A stretch of 64,000 nt of DNA from Larix kaempferi (Eukaryota; Streptophyta; Pinopsida; Pinales; Pinaceae), in the NCBI GenBank assembly GCA_027924585.1, contig BSBM01000826.1, positions 10,509,501 through 10,573,500 of the forward strand. Direction: 5' to 3'. The notes under the pieces are model-generated. The model worked only from the letters and a program-made list of their open reading frames with translations. It was not told the origin of the DNA and did no database searches. Within the stretch, counting starts at the first letter, position 1. Every line of letters begins with the position of its first letter. Below are positions 45,911 to 57,666 of this stretch, in pieces. A program made the position numbers and the translations under genes.

Positions 45911-46976
45911 CATCAGTATCCAGGTTAGCTTGTCCGTAGTCCTCCTGACTGCGCTGCCACATGAACGGTGGCAACGGTGGTATCTCATACCTCGGAGTCA
46001 TGCAGGATGGCGTCGTTGTCGTGGTATTGCAGAGATCTGGGACCAGGATGGCGTCGGTGTCGTGGTGTTGCGGATTAAAAAACGAGTAATCCTGCATGAA
46101 TGTTGCAGGCATTAGCATTGCACTGCCCGGGAGGTCACTGAACTGAAGGGCTGCAGATGTGGGGGATCCAGAGAGATCTGGGACCAGGTGAGGCAGTGCA
46201 GGGTGTAGGTTTTGATCACTGGTCTGGTGATTAAAACACGAGTAATCCTGCATGGATGTTGCAGGCATTAGCATTGCACTGTCGGGGAGGTCACTGAACT
46301 GAAGGGCTGCAGATGTGGGGGATCCGCAGAGATCTGGGACCAGGTAAGGCAGTGCAGGGTGTAGGTTTTGATCACTGGACTGTTTATTAAAACACGAGTA
46401 ATCCTGCATTGCACGACCCGGGACGTTACTGAACTGAAGGGCTGCAGATGTGGGGGAACCGGAGAGCAGAAAATGGTGTTGGGGATGGGGCATGGAGTTT
46501 GCAGGCATTAGCATTGCACAGCCCGGTACGTCACTGAACTGAAGGGCTGCAGATGGGGGGGAGCCGGAGAGCAGAAAATGGTGTTGGGGCCGGGGCTCGG
46601 GGTACGGGCGAGGATTTAGGGGCTGCGGACGTGGAAGAAGGGGTCTTAGAGTGGTCGGGTGAGAGGAAACGGGACGGGCAGAAGATGGCTGCAGATTGAA
46701 CTGCGCTTGGGATCCATACAATGCTAAGGCCTCACGGTCATAGGCACGGGCGGCCTCTTGGGCGGTGGTGAAGGTGCCAAGCCATTTACGCTTTCCCTTC
46801 CCTGGCTCTTTGATCTCCGCTACCCATTTCCCCCAGCTACGCTGACGGACTCCTTTAAAGCGAAATTTGTAGTTGTCTGCTCCACCTTTGGTTTTGTTAT
46901 TTCCATTCACTCGCCGGGGCTGTGTCTTCGACTTCACTCTGCCAATTTTCTCGGCACCGCTCCCTTCGCCTACCAT
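45885..46976 (-). CDS. AP2/ERF transcription factor, DREB type (363 aa)
   Basis: An intact single-exon gene for a nuclear DNA-binding protein. The N-terminus is basic ([12 protein letters not shown]). One AP2 domain spans residues ~38-97, with [36 protein letters not shown] and YGSQAQFNL. The WVAEI and KEP residues (Val14, Glu19) mark the DREB side of the family, and from memory the domain is closest to ABI4-like group A-3 proteins. The C-terminal two thirds are Pro/Ser-rich and built from four repeats of [11 protein letters not shown] with spacers, ending in an acidic, aromatic tail ([12 protein letters not shown]) that could be an activation region. Start: the Met opens the basic N-terminus and lies ~80 bp below a TATA box. 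Two broken or partial relatives (15670-15980 and the window end) share its tail and 3' flank. DREB proteins usually act in stress or ABA responses; that role is only inferred. Confidence 0.9.
   Translation of the reverse strand: MVGEGSGAEKIGRVKSKTQPRRVNGNNKTKGGADNYKFRFKGVRQRSWGKWVAEIKEPGKGKRKWLGTFTTAQEAARAYDREALALYGSQAQFNLQPSSARPVSSHPTTLRPLLPRPQPLNPRPYPEPRPQHHFLLSGSPPSAALQFSDVPGCAMLMPANSMPHPQHHFLLSGSPTSAALQFSNVPGRAMQDYSCFNKQSSDQNLHPALPYLVPDLCGSPTSAALQFSDLPDSAMLMPATSMQDYSCFNHQTSDQNLHPALPHLVPDLSGSPTSAALQFSDLPGSAMLMPATFMQDYSFFNPQHHDTDAILVPDLCNTTTTTPSCMTPRYEIPPLPPFMWQRSQEDYGQANLDTDDFFMFGSV
46124..46590 (-). repeat. In-frame internal repeats in the ERF gene
   Basis: The phrase GAACTGAAGGGCTGCAGATG occurs at 46140, 46296, 46431 and 46536. 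The spacings of 156, 135 and 105 bp are all multiples of three. The encoded unit includes [26 protein letters not shown] and [11 protein letters not shown], with parts missing in the shorter units. Confidence 0.95.
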
Positions 46977-47054
46977 TTTCCCTTCTAGTATTTTTCCCTT
47001 ATGCTTCTCAATCGTTACTAGCGGGGGTGCATTTTATTTCTTTTGGCGCCCAGG

Positions 47055-47061
47055 TTTTATA
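47055..47061 (-). promoter_or_regulatory. TATA box of the ERF gene
   Basis: On the minus strand TATAAAA, within CTATAAAACC, lies about 80 bp upstream of the start codon. That would place transcription start near 47025-47030 with a short leader. Confidence 0.65.
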
Positions 47062-47106
47062 GATGAAAACGACGCAAGGGGAGCAGTTGGCCAGCCAGCT
47101 TTGTCG

Positions 47107-47319
47107 GTTTACATCGGCTAACGCACTAAACCCTAGTTTGGCGGCAGTTTGAAAGAATGGGTATAGATTGCCATTGGCTAACGCAGTAAACTCTAGTTGG
47201 GCGGCAGTGTGAAAGAATGGGTTTACATTGCCATTGGCTAACACCGTAAACCCTAGTTGGGCGGGAGTGTGAAAGAATGGGTTTACATTGCCATTGGCTA
47301 ACGCAGTAAACCCTAGTGG
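47107..47319 (-). repeat. 60-bp tandem repeats in the ERF promoter
   Basis: Units end at 47160, 47220 and 47280, with partial units at both ends. Three units carry ATTGG (CCAAT on the gene's strand) at 47173, 47233 and 47293, exactly 60 bp apart. Three carry AAACCCTAG, which contains the plant telo-box core AAACCCTA, at 47128, 47248 and 47308. The array begins about 50 bp upstream of the TATA box. Confidence 0.9.
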
Positions 47320-47340
47320 GTGGAGTTCATAAGTGATCAT

Positions 47341-48239
47341 GATATCGTTGTCAATTTAGGCGTGTTTGAACAAATAAGACGAGCAAAGTAGATCATTAAT
47401 TGCGTCGTTCCGTATGGATCCACTACTTTTGCTTGATGAGAAGTAGAGCACGCGGTATTTGTGGAGATTCATCCCCATCGTCTTGGAAATCAAAATATGT
47501 TCCGCTGGTAAATTAATAATCAGACACGGCTTCTTCGTTTACAGCTAAACGCATTCTTGATTATATTTTTGTTCTCACGAACAGCTAAACGGATTCCTTT
47601 GGCCTTTCAACTGATCAAGTAATTTGCCGGAATCCTTTGGTCTTCATTTCCATATAGTAGAAACATGTCCGGAATCCTTATAATACGGCCAGCGTTGGGG
47701 CATGGTCTTTAAAACCTAGATGAATATCGGTAGGTTTATCTTTTCAAAAAAATAGGAGATTGAGGAAGGATTCTTCGACTAACATTTGTTGTAGTGAAAT
47801 TTATTTTTGTTAAATTTAATAACAATTTAATAAACAATAGGTAAACTTTATTATGAATCGAAATTTTGCTAATTAGTGGGCTTTTTCAAAACAATAACCA
47901 AAAATTATTTATCACACATAACAACCAAAAGGGTAATGACTATGTGACCATGATGTATAAACCACAAATCATTACAAGAAACACATTTTCATATCCAAAG
48001 AGTAGCATCTTCGTGGAGTAGTAAAAAACATATATAGTGCCCCTCATGGGAATAAGCTTAGAAACTATCTATATAGAATAAATAAAACTCCACCTTCATT
48101 AAGGTCTAGAAGTTCTTTGCTACCGTCATTCAGGTCTAAGAGAGAGAAAGGGCATCCACCTCCGCATTTAGCTATTTGAAAACATTAACGAAATAGATCC
48201 GATCGAATGCCTCAATCAAATCTCTAATCAAATCCTAGA
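47341..48239. other. Upstream region of the ERF gene, nothing recognised
   Basis: No gene, LTR or repeat could be identified. Distal regulatory sequence is possible. Confidence 0.4.
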
Positions 48240-49620
48240 GCCTAGGCAAATCAAGATTGTTCATCAAAACTTTCTTTTGTTCCTATCCAATAACCACCTC
48301 GAACCTCTAGGCATGAAAAATATGTTAATCCCAAAACATACAAAAGCATCCATAAGGAAACTAATGCCAACTTTCCAAGGTAGTATTGTACCAAACTTCT
48401 GGAGGTACCAAACGATCTTCAAAAATAGTAGTATTGTGCACCCACGGAAAAAATCCCAAGGGATGTCAAAGTCAAGTTTAGTCATTTTAACCTCGAGATT
48501 CTTCTTTACCTTTGTTGGAGCCTTAAACTCCAAATATTGTTTGTAAATAAGATGTGTTGTTACTTCTGATGGTACCAAACGATCTTCAAAAATAGTAGTA
48601 TTGTGCACTCACCAAATGCCATTTACAAGAAGGCTAGGAAAAGCTTTGAGCTCAAAGACCTAAGAGTCCACCCACCACATTTTTAAATAATTTTCAAGGA
48701 AAGACAATCCCATCAAGATTTTGGATTTAAATCTTTCATGGCTTATGTCCAAACTTATTTCACATAACCACAATTGAATCTCAAATGATAAATGAATTCC
48801 TCTTCGTGTTTGCACAACACACATTGACTCGGGCCTATCCACCCTCTCTTCCAACCATTATCCCAAGTCATACTTTTATTTTTTAAGGTGAGTGAAAGTA
48901 CAATTTTTTCTTTGATATCAGAAACTTAATTTTCCACAACAATGACCACCACCATACACCATCCCCTTGGAAAGATTCCTCGGAAGTTGCTTCATGCCCA
49001 AGCTTTTCTATGAGCACACTTGTTCCTTGGTTTTTTTGCCAAACCAAGGTGTTTGGAAATTGAGAAAGAACAATAAAATTGAGCTTACAAATCCTCATAT
49101 AAGCCTACCATAGAACCTTCACACTATCATCTAGAGCAAGGTCGAGTGCTTCCTTCTAGTGAAAATATCAATTTTCCTCTACACTTGCATCTCTTAAATG
49201 ATAAATATCCTAAGAATGAAGGATTTCAATTCACTCCTCATGAAGAGTGTAGGCATACTCTACCCCTACCAAAGGATCATCCTCAATTCACATACTTCTG
49301 CCATCCTCGATTCTCCAAATAGTCCACTTCCCAATCAACTAGAATGCATCTATAAATTCCTTTCACACAATAGAACTTGATTTTTCTGTTTTTCAATATA
49401 ATTGGAACCAATCCACCATAGACATATCTTTCAAATATTTGGAGCTCATGCAATTTCCCCATAATGAATCATTATAGAGCATTCTCAAAAGGGTTTTTCG
49501 AACCAATACTTCCAAAAAAAGGGGCAAATTTCATAGACCCCAACCTCCCATGATTCATCTTTTTTAGACATGCTAGCTTGCTCCATTTGACCAACATAAT
49601 ACCTTCCTTCTATTAAATAT
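48240..49620 (-). pseudogene. Decayed LINE ORF2, C-terminal part
   Basis: On the minus strand, near 49500-49600, a frame reads like the post-RT segment of plant LINEs (KWSKLACLKKMNHGRLG, compare the usual K.CLPK..GGLG). Near 48780-48830 a zinc-binding motif CVLCKHEEEFIYHL is visible, characteristic of the RVT-associated zinc finger. The remainder is riddled with frameshifts and stops. RT core and endonuclease are not found to the right, where 49621 onward is unrelated. A phrase of about 30 bp (ACCAAACGATCTTCAAAAAT) occurs twice, at ~48407 and ~48573. Confidence 0.65.
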
Positions 49621-49947
49621 ACAACATCATGAGTCATTCTCTGGGTCAATTGTGTGTGTCATTATTGAGCCTTGTGTATCGAGGTAGTGCCTTATAGGAG
49701 CTTGAGTAGGAATTAGTAAACTTGGAGAAGAAACTTGAGTTGGACTCAAGAATGGTTAAGCTTTATGTCTTGAGGAACTTGCTTTGTATGCCAAAGTGAC
49801 GATGTTGCACAGTCTTGCTGGTCAAGGCTAAGGTCTTGTGTGTCAAGAGAGATCCTCATGTGTTGAGGTGGTGCCTAATGTGTTGAGGTGATTCTTTGCA
49901 TGTCGAATCATGTATGTTGTGTGATGTACTACTAACCATGGTTGAGT
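49621..49947. other. No gene recognised
   Basis: Contains repeated phrases of the type TGTGTTGAGGTGGTGCC (49680-49910) but nothing assignable. Confidence 0.3.
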
Positions 49948-50944
49948 TGTTAAGTCTCCCCTAGGGACTAGCCACCGCTAGAGTGAATTACATTAGCATT
50001 TATTAATTTAGAATGATAGTAGGACAATATGATCACATCATTGGGAAAATATCCTTAGTATATTTGATATGATAATTAAGATGGTACATGTGGACCATGG
50101 AGATAAGACAAGAGATAAAGGTAAGATATGATAAGATATGAGAGAATTTGAATGGCACATAAAATAATTAATTAAGAGAGAATTTGAATTCTTAAACTTC
50201 AGTGAAGACTTCAGTAAATCAAAGGAGAAATCGAATTGATCACTACAGTGATGTTAACAAGAAAGAATAAGTTAAGAGAGTTAACTAAGTGATAACAAAG
50301 AAGATCTAGTTAACTAAGTATTATTGCATGAAAACACTTATGTTAAACTGAAAGATTACACTGATGTTAAACTAAAAGATGACACTTGAGTTGTGACATT
50401 GCATGGCGACACTTAAGTTAGCCACTTAACTAAGTGGGAAATATTTCAGTTAAGGGGTGAGTTCATTCTAAGACTCAATTCAGTGAGTTAATGCACTGCA
50501 TAAGATGTGGGGTGCTCTTCTTCATGCAAGATTGATACATCCAGATGGAGGGCGAGTTCATCATGAAGTCACGAGATATTTAAATAGAAGTTGATGCATA
50601 TGAAGGAAATATAAATCTGTTATACACGATTGATGAATTCAATGTGAAGTGAATACTCTTCTCCCTTGAAGGAAAGGCGATTCTCTCTCTGCAGGATATT
50701 ATTCTGATTCTCCCTTCATTATCTTTCATTTTCTTTATAATTGCACCAGGGGTGCTTGATGTAAAATAAATTCGCTGCTATCTATCAATATACTAAGGAA
50801 TCCTTTTGCTGGGGTTTTATCCCTTGAGACATAGAGGGTTTCCCCAGGGTCAATTCATGTGTCAAATGTGATTCCTTATGTGTATCATTGTTATTTGATT
50901 TCAAGTACTATTATATTTTCAAATTAAAGATAACAAAATTAACA
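49948..50944 (+). repeat. Probable 5' LTR of copia 3 (~997 bp)
   Basis: It starts TGTTAAGTCTCC and ends AAATTAACA, next to a site resembling the Met-tRNA primer site. The segment GGGGTTTTATCCC to GGTTTCCCCAGG near 50815-50850 is typical of copia LTR 3' parts. There is no second copy in the window for confirmation. Confidence 0.55.
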
Positions 50945-51035
50945 TGCTATCACATCTCAAGGCATGAAAGATCTAAGTTCAACAATCAATATTCAACATA
51001 CATAGATTCTGAGTGTGCAAAGTACTTGAAGAATT

Positions 51036-51908
51036 ATGGATTCAATCTTAGTGAGACTGAAAGACCGTCTTGAAGGAACTTCAAACTTCAATACTTGGAA
51101 GGCCATAATCCTAAATATTCTGGAAGAGAATGATTTAGATGGATATATATCCAATGTTATTGAAAAGCCTACTTCTAATGCAGGGTTCATTACCTTCAAG
51201 AAGAATCAAGCCAAAGAAAAGAGAATCATTTGTGATTTCATGAAAGACAACTTGATGTCTGTGATTACTCCATTGAAGAACACAAAGGAATGCGTTGAAA
51301 CTTTGACAAATCTTTATTAGAAGAAGGAAACCAGTCAAAAGAGAGCATTGAAGGACAAGATTTGAATTCTGAAGATGGAAAAGGACAAAGTTATGGATTC
51401 CTTCTTCATGAATCTCTCAAGTAATAGATAAACGCATGAGCATTGGTGTGACGGTTTATGATGATGATATCATACAAACCGATGTCGATGGTATTCTATC
51501 TTCATGGGAGACATTCTTGGCTGCAGTAAATGGTCGATAAGTGAAACCTAACTTTGAGATACTGTGGCATGATTTCCTACAAGGAGAAGGGCGAATCTAG
51601 AGAAAGTATACTGATCCAAAGAAGAGAACCTCTCTCTTGCAGCATGGATAAAAAGAGGTAAGAAATATCACAAGAAATTTTCTCATCAAAAGGAGAATGA
51701 CTTCAAGAAATTTGAACTTTGATAAGTTTAAATTCAAATGTTTCAATTTCGATAAGAATGGCCATTATGCAAGAGAATGTTGCGCAAAGCAAAGAGAAAA
51801 ATTCAAAAGTAGGTTTCATGCTTCTACTACTATAGAATATGAACCTACAAGAAATAATTCATCCCATGATCAAGAGAAAAAGGAGTACTATCTTATATCA
51901 TCCCTCTA
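51036..51908 (+). pseudogene. Copia 3 gag
   Basis: The start resembles copia capsid proteins (LKDRLEGTSNFNTWKAIIL, FMKDNLMSVITPLKNTKEC). A second surviving piece (51697-51908) has the nucleocapsid knuckle, but as CFNFDKNGHYAREC, with Phe where the second Cys should be. Several stops and frameshifts lie between 51320 and 51697. Confidence 0.8.
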
Positions 51909-51928
51909 GGGATCCATTACCACTAGCG

Positions 51929-53498
51929 ATGAGACATGGCTGGTGGATAGTGTCACATCTAAGCACATGACTGGATATAGGATGGCTATCACAGATGTGG
52001 AGGAAAATAAGTTTTCCTGTAAAGTTGATCTTGGAGATAATGCCACCTATTCGATCCAAGGAGTTGGATCCACTTCTTTTCAGTTGGATTCAAGAGATAT
52101 ACTTGATGTGGATGAAATTGTTTTTTTCCCCGAATTCAAGAAGAACCTCTTGTCTGTTTCGGTTCTAGAAGATAAAGGATTCAGATTTATATTTATGGAC
52201 AACAAAGAACTCCTATGGCCTATGCATGCAAACTTGAAATATGCATCAGTAATCGGAGTTAGAGAGGAAGGTCTCTACAAAGTTCCTGGAAAAATCATTC
52301 AATCCGTGATCCATAACACAGTCAGTCCTTTTGAATTATGGCATAGAAGGATTGGTCATCTCCATTTCAAAGCGCTACCTAGATTGCAAAAGACGATGAA
52401 AGGTATGACCATGTTTAAATCTATTTTGATAGTGTTTGTATAGGTTGTGCTCTTGGAAATAACATTAACAAGAGTTTTCTAAGTAGTACTAAATGATCCA
52501 AGGGGATCCTTGACTTGATTCATTATGATCTATGCAGTCCTATGACTGCACCCTCCTTGAGTGGGTATTTGTATTATAATATTTTCATAGATGAATTCTC
52601 TCACAAGTCATGGGTTTATTTTATGAAAGCAAAGAGTGAAACTTTCAACAAATTTCAAGAGTTTAAAGCATTGGTTGAGAATCAGACTGGGAAGCACATT
52701 CATTCTTTGATATATGATAATGGAGGAGAGTTTGAGTCCCATGAATTCAATGAATTCTATCGAGATGTAGGAATAAAAAGATAGCTGACTGTAACCTACA
52801 ACCCCCAGCAAAAGGAGGCTAATGAAAGAAAGAAAATAAAAATATGTGAGGCTGCAAAATCCATGATGTGTGATCAAGATATTCCCACATCCTTCTGGGA
52901 AGAATACTCTAGCACTGCTATTTATATTCATAACAAAATCCCTCCTGATATCTTGGGAGAAAAGATTCTTGAAGAGGTTTTGATTGGTGAAAAAACAGAT
53001 ATTGGACAATTGAATATTTTATGTTATCCTATTTACATTCACATAGCAAAAGAGAAAAGGACAAATATGGAGTCATCATGAAATAAAGGAACATTTGTCG
53101 GATATAGTGAATCCTCCAAAGCCTATAGAATCTATGTTCCAGGACAAAGAAACATTGAAGTCAGTAGGGATGTAACATTTCATGAAGAGGTTGACTTCAA
53201 GCACTCCAAATAAATTCAGTGTGATTAATATATGGAGGATCATGATACTCCTATGATGGAGGATTCAGTTTCTGATTGTCCCCTTTCAGATGGTGAGAGG
53301 AAGAATCCATATGAGTCTGTATATTTTCTTGATCCTGAAGAGCCAAAATATCTAATACAAAAATCTCTTGATGAGCCTCCTACTAAGAGGAGATCTGCAT
53401 GGTGTCGCCAGACATTCTGCAAGAGGAAAAGAAGCATGGAGCACATCAAGGATCATCCAGAGACAAAAAGGGACCTGAAATACTTTCAGTATATGTAG
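51929..53498 (+). pseudogene. Copia 3 protease and integrase
   Basis: The protease motif reads WLVDSVTSKHM where copia proteins have DSGAS, so the active site is altered. The pre-integrase finger shows ELWHRRIGHLHFKAL. Integrase has IHYDLCSPMTAPSLSGY, LIYDNGGEFESHEFN and, after a stop, YNPQQKEANERK, giving the D, D, E residues. The C-terminal integrase domain has GTFVGYSESSKAYRIYVPG. The final piece (53232-53498) is the spacer before RT. Stops occur near 52441, 52494, 52783 and 53080. Confidence 0.85.
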
Positions 53499-53576
53499 CA
53501 CATATGAGTCAGATCGGTGATTCAAAACCCTTTACCTATGCGTAAGACTGAAATAATGAAGTATGAAAAGAATACA

Positions 53577-53741
53577 TTTCATTCTTAGTTTTCTCGACAT
53601 TTTAATCTTCGCGCAACATCTCTATTGCCAAAATCTCAAGCATTGAAGGGGCATACCGCACATGCAATTTATCAAAGAATACATACTCGCATCATGCTAT
53701 TTATCCAATAATTAACATGATATGCTTTTTATCATGAATTT
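53577..53741 (+). repeat. Long direct repeat, copy D, left fragment
   Basis: Matches about 42850-43013 of copy C. Its left side is replaced by copia 3 and its right side by the LINE. Confidence 0.75.
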
Positions 53742-55053
53742 TTCTTTTGTAAGTAAGATCAGTTAAAAATTCTATTAATATGGTACAAAAATATACAAAA
53801 ATGGTATAGAGAGACACACAGAGTTTGCTGAGACTCAAAAAGGCCCTTCCTGAGTTGGGAAAAACATGCATCCACAGAACAGCTTAATAGTCAGAGCCCA
53901 AAGGCATTACATAGATAAACTTAACAATAGAACCAGAAAGCATAATTGCTTCACATAGGGAAATGGATGCCAATAAACCCATGTCACACAAGAACCGACT
54001 TCTAGGGGCCCAAAAAACAGAATAGCATCGAGCATACCAATAACTAAGATCGACAACAAAACCGCAGACACCAGACAAAGAGAGAAAAATTCGGTCTATT
54101 CAATGTGTACGCTTTGGCTCCTGGCTCCTGGCCTCCTGAGGGTAACAGAAGATGAGCGCTTCCACTAAAGCCTCCAGAGTGCACATACTTTCCATTTCCT
54201 TTTGTTGAGTCTCTTTCATTCCCTCGTTGATGTCTTTCATGTCTTTGACAATTTCTCTCGCACCTGGATTTCGCGAGGCAACAAAATTATACCCACCCTG
54301 AAGGGGTTGGCTGCAATCTGACGACCCTGCTACTCCTTGAATTCCTACTACAACGAGATTTCCAAATGAGCGATATGGGCCTCAATATCCATGAGGGTTT
54401 CTTCCAGGTAAAGATGCACCCAGTCGAAATCCAAAGGATGATCATCCTCCAGGATGTTCACCTGGTTGGAAGAGCCTTACCCCCTGTGCCTGCCACTCGC
54501 CCCGGGGTTCCACTTAGAGTCACAACGATTCCAAAGATGCATGCGGGGGGCCATAATGCTGAGAAAGATGGTACCGGATGGAAAGGAAAATCCACCAACA
54601 AACTGAAACCACTTATTCCGGAAATGGAACAGACACAACATACCATTTCTCAGGGTAGGGAAAGCTAAGTTAACAATTCTGACCTTCCTGCCCTGGTCCG
54701 CCTTATTGGATTTATAATCCATAAGCCTGCAGTTAGATATGTTCATTGTACCGATCCTTAAGTTTCCATTGATTAAAATGAATATTGTTCTCTCCCTTCC
54801 TGAGGCCTTGCATGCTTGGTATGCTATGATCCTTCGAGTCCGACTGCAACCGGTATGAGTCCATCTGCTGAGATCATAACCTGCATCACCTACAACCGGT
54901 ACGATACAATCTGTTGAGATCATAACCTGCTTAATCCTTCCCCTCATATTAATTCTTTTGTTGTTCCCGTCCTTACCTTGAGTACTGAATATAAAGTGAG
55001 TTAGACAGATGGGAAGGGATACTCGTGGGAGTAAATTACGCTGGTCAGCCAGC
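53742..55053 (-). other. LINE 3' region
   Basis: No conserved domain. A frame at 54477-55064 is unrecognised. The phrase GAGATCATAACCTGC is repeated at ~54868 and ~54915. Probably 3' untranslated sequence. Confidence 0.5.
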
Positions 55054-57167
55054 CTAATCTCCACTTGGAGAAATAAATCCGATTGTGTACGTGGAAACTA
55101 TTGATGGATGATCATTAGCATGGGGTGATCTTGGGCTTATGCGTGGCCTTGCATCCTCTCTACCATGTGCCTCTTCGCATATGCGATGAGTGGAACCATC
55201 CAGGGGGTTAAGATCAATGACTGCAATCTCACGACATCGCCTTCTAGCCACATGATTGCATGCACCTTCAAGCATCCCTGGTTTGAAAGCTACACGTGCT
55301 TCAACACCGTTGTTAGCCAGCTCATCCGCCAACCTGCTTCCTTTACTTTGCACATGCATGAAATGGATGGTAAGGGTGGTAAGCAAAAGTTGTTGAAGCT
55401 GGGACAGTCTGCATTCCCATCTCCAGTTGTGCAAAAATTTGGCCACAGCCAACCCCCTCTGGATACATCCAACCATCGCGATCAGGATACTAGAATCGCC
55501 CTCAATTATCAGAGGTAACCACTTCTGAGTAATCACCCATTTGATTCCATTCACAAGGCCTTCTAGCTCAACAAAATTACTTGTTGTTTCACCCAGGTTT
55601 CCCCAGAAAACGCCAATTATCGTCCCAAATTTGTTTATGATCGCACCCCAAAAACCTACAGGACCCGTGTTCCCTTTAGCCGCACCATCAAACCTAAGCT
55701 TAAGAGTTCCAGGTGGAGGAGGTTTCCAAAATTCGGGGCTATGGGGCTTGATCGACTTTTCCTGCTCTTCAACAGTACATTTCGGTAAGCTATAAATCCC
55801 CCAAGCATTTAGAATTAATATTTTTGTAGAATCAACATTCCCTTCATCACGGGGCCAATGGTTAAGATGTAAATTTTCTTGTAGGTGAACTTCAAGAATC
55901 AACCATATTGCCTCAGTGTTGCACTACTTACCCTCGAAAATTATCTGATTTCTTTCTTTCCAGACCTCCCACACCACAAAACCAGGGAACAATCCCAAAT
56001 GCGGTTTAGGAGTTCATCTTTTAATGGTTGAGACTCCCATGTGGCTAGAGAGAGGTTAGGATGGCCTCGAACCCTTGTGTTTTTTCTAAATCTTTCTTCC
56101 CCCCTACCCAAAAGTGAAGATGCCAACGAGCATTCATCTAGAAGGTTGTTGATGGTTTCATTGTCTTGAAGGCACATACATCAACGTGAGGGACCTTAGA
56201 GGCCCATTTTCCATAAATTTTCCCAGGTTAGGATACGTCGATGCAGTAGCAGCCAGCCAAAGGTGGCGATTTTGGGCCAAATATTTCTTAGCGAGACTTT
56301 TTTCCATTTTTCCTCCCACGACATCCTGTCATGCCCTTCCAGAAGGCTAACCGCTTAAGCTATGTTGAAGTTCCTAGTATTAGAGTAACTCCATTGGTAT
56401 TTATCTAGTCCCTCCACTAGAGGGATCTGAAGTTTGAGAATCTCCTTGTAAAAGGTATCCATGTTCTCCTTCGGAGTCAAATCTTTCCACCACTGTTTTG
56501 GTTTCCCGATCCTAACATGGTGCCCTTCCAAAATTGGTTCCCAAAAGTCCTGGACCTTTTCCCATGTGCTACTTTGAAGGTACTAATTTAACTCCTGGAT
56601 ATCCTGTCTGTCATCAAGTCATGGAAATTGTTTCCATGCACCCCTGAGAAAGGAGGTTGCGGCTGCATCCCAGATCTCCCAGAAGCTGTGTCGTTGAACT
56701 AATCCCTGGTTCATTCGAGCTGATTTCTATATATGCGAACCAGGTGGGTTTTCCCCGAATATGATAAGGTCCTGCTTGGGCCAGTTGGGAGCATATTTCC
56801 TATGCCAAAGAAGCTCCCACGGTTCCTCCATATGAGTGGTCTATCTCCACCATATTTTGACCCCCTTCACCCTATTAACACATAGCAGATCCCGAATACC
56901 AAGACCCCCTACCCCTTTTGGAGTACACAGGATATCCCATTTCACCAAGGCCCATTTACTCTGTTATCGGGTACCCTCCCACAGGAAGTTCCTCTGGATA
57001 TTGTGGATTTGTTTGAGGACCGCTTTTGGGGCAACCACCACCGAGAAGAGATATACATGCATGGCTTGAAGCAGGTCAACTTAACCAAAATGAGGCGGCT
57101 GGGGAAATTCAGGGCTCTGAAAGTCCACAATTCAAGTTTTCTCTTGAGTTTGTCTAGAAGGTCCTTC
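55054..57167 (-). pseudogene. LINE ORF2 C-terminal part: post-RT, zinc-binding and RNase H
   Basis: From right to left: LDKLKRKLELWTFRALNFPS (post-RT), then WALVKWDILCTPKGVGGLG, then a zinc-binding region near 56170-56290 (WPKIATFGWLLLHRRILTW), then RNase H at 55054-55902. The RNase H has LKLRFDGAAKGNTGPVGFW (first Asp), VELEGLVNGI (Glu), IEGDSSILI (second Asp) and VQSKGSRLADELANNG (C-terminal Asp), so its four acidic residues are in place. Stops and frameshifts near 55930, 56180, 56360 and 56600 break the frame upstream. Confidence 0.85.
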
Positions 57168-57666
57168 TATTAGAAAAACAGCATCGTAGAGCAATAACAA
57201 TAAACGTAAATGCAAATATATTCACACATACACATTACAAGAAAGACACAGATATATCATGGCTCACCCAATTTGGTCTACGTCCACACTAAATTTTCCA
57301 GTCATTTTATTATACCATCCAACAAGGTGAAGGGATACAACCTGCAGCACAGCCGTTGCACTTCCTCTTCACTGTCTCACCATCTCTCTTCTTGATCTGA
57401 AGGATATTTACAATTCATAAAACCTAATACATCATACCTAGCCATATTACAATGTCTTTCTTTTAAAAGGGAAATACAATGGGGAAATACCATGGGATAC
57501 CCAAAACCATGGGCCCAAAAACAGCTGGCGAAAACAATCCCAAAATTTTTTCTCGGAGGGGCTTCCCCCGAACCCCAACGTTAGGGAATGACTGTACAGT
57601 CCTCTGGGGTGCACGGCTAAGACAATATTATCTATGAGACTGGAGGATCTGGCTCCACAGCCAACA
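57168..57666 (-). repeat. Solo LTR inside the LINE (499 bp)
   Basis: The block is flanked by a 5-bp duplication CCTTC (57163-57167 and 57667-57671). On the minus strand it starts TGTTGGCTGTGG and ends TCTAATA, close to the usual ...AACA. It contains GTGGACGTAGACC and GGTGAGCCATGATATATC, phrases typical of copia LTRs. Removing it rejoins the LINE frame around SWK-DLLDKL. No internal region is left, as expected after LTR-LTR recombination. Confidence 0.88.

Larger units (their letters stand above)
49948..53576 (+). mobile_element. Ty1/copia element 3, truncated after integrase
   Basis: A probable LTR (49948-50944) is followed by a degenerate primer site (TGCTATCACATC at 50945), gag, protease and integrase in copia order on the plus strand. 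RT, RNase H and the 3' LTR are gone: at ~53577 the sequence switches to the interior of the long direct repeat (copy D). Numerous stops show an old insertion. Confidence 0.85.

Noticed and set aside
47008-47340. A 110-codon minus-strand frame reading through the ERF promoter repeats
   Set aside because: The 60-bp repeat is a multiple of three and keeps any frame open. The frame overlaps the TATA box and has no homologue I recognise.
48264-48608. A host gene at the minus-strand frame upstream of the ERF locus
   Set aside because: Neighbouring frames show LINE zinc-binding and post-RT motifs with many frameshifts, so this is a LINE relic.
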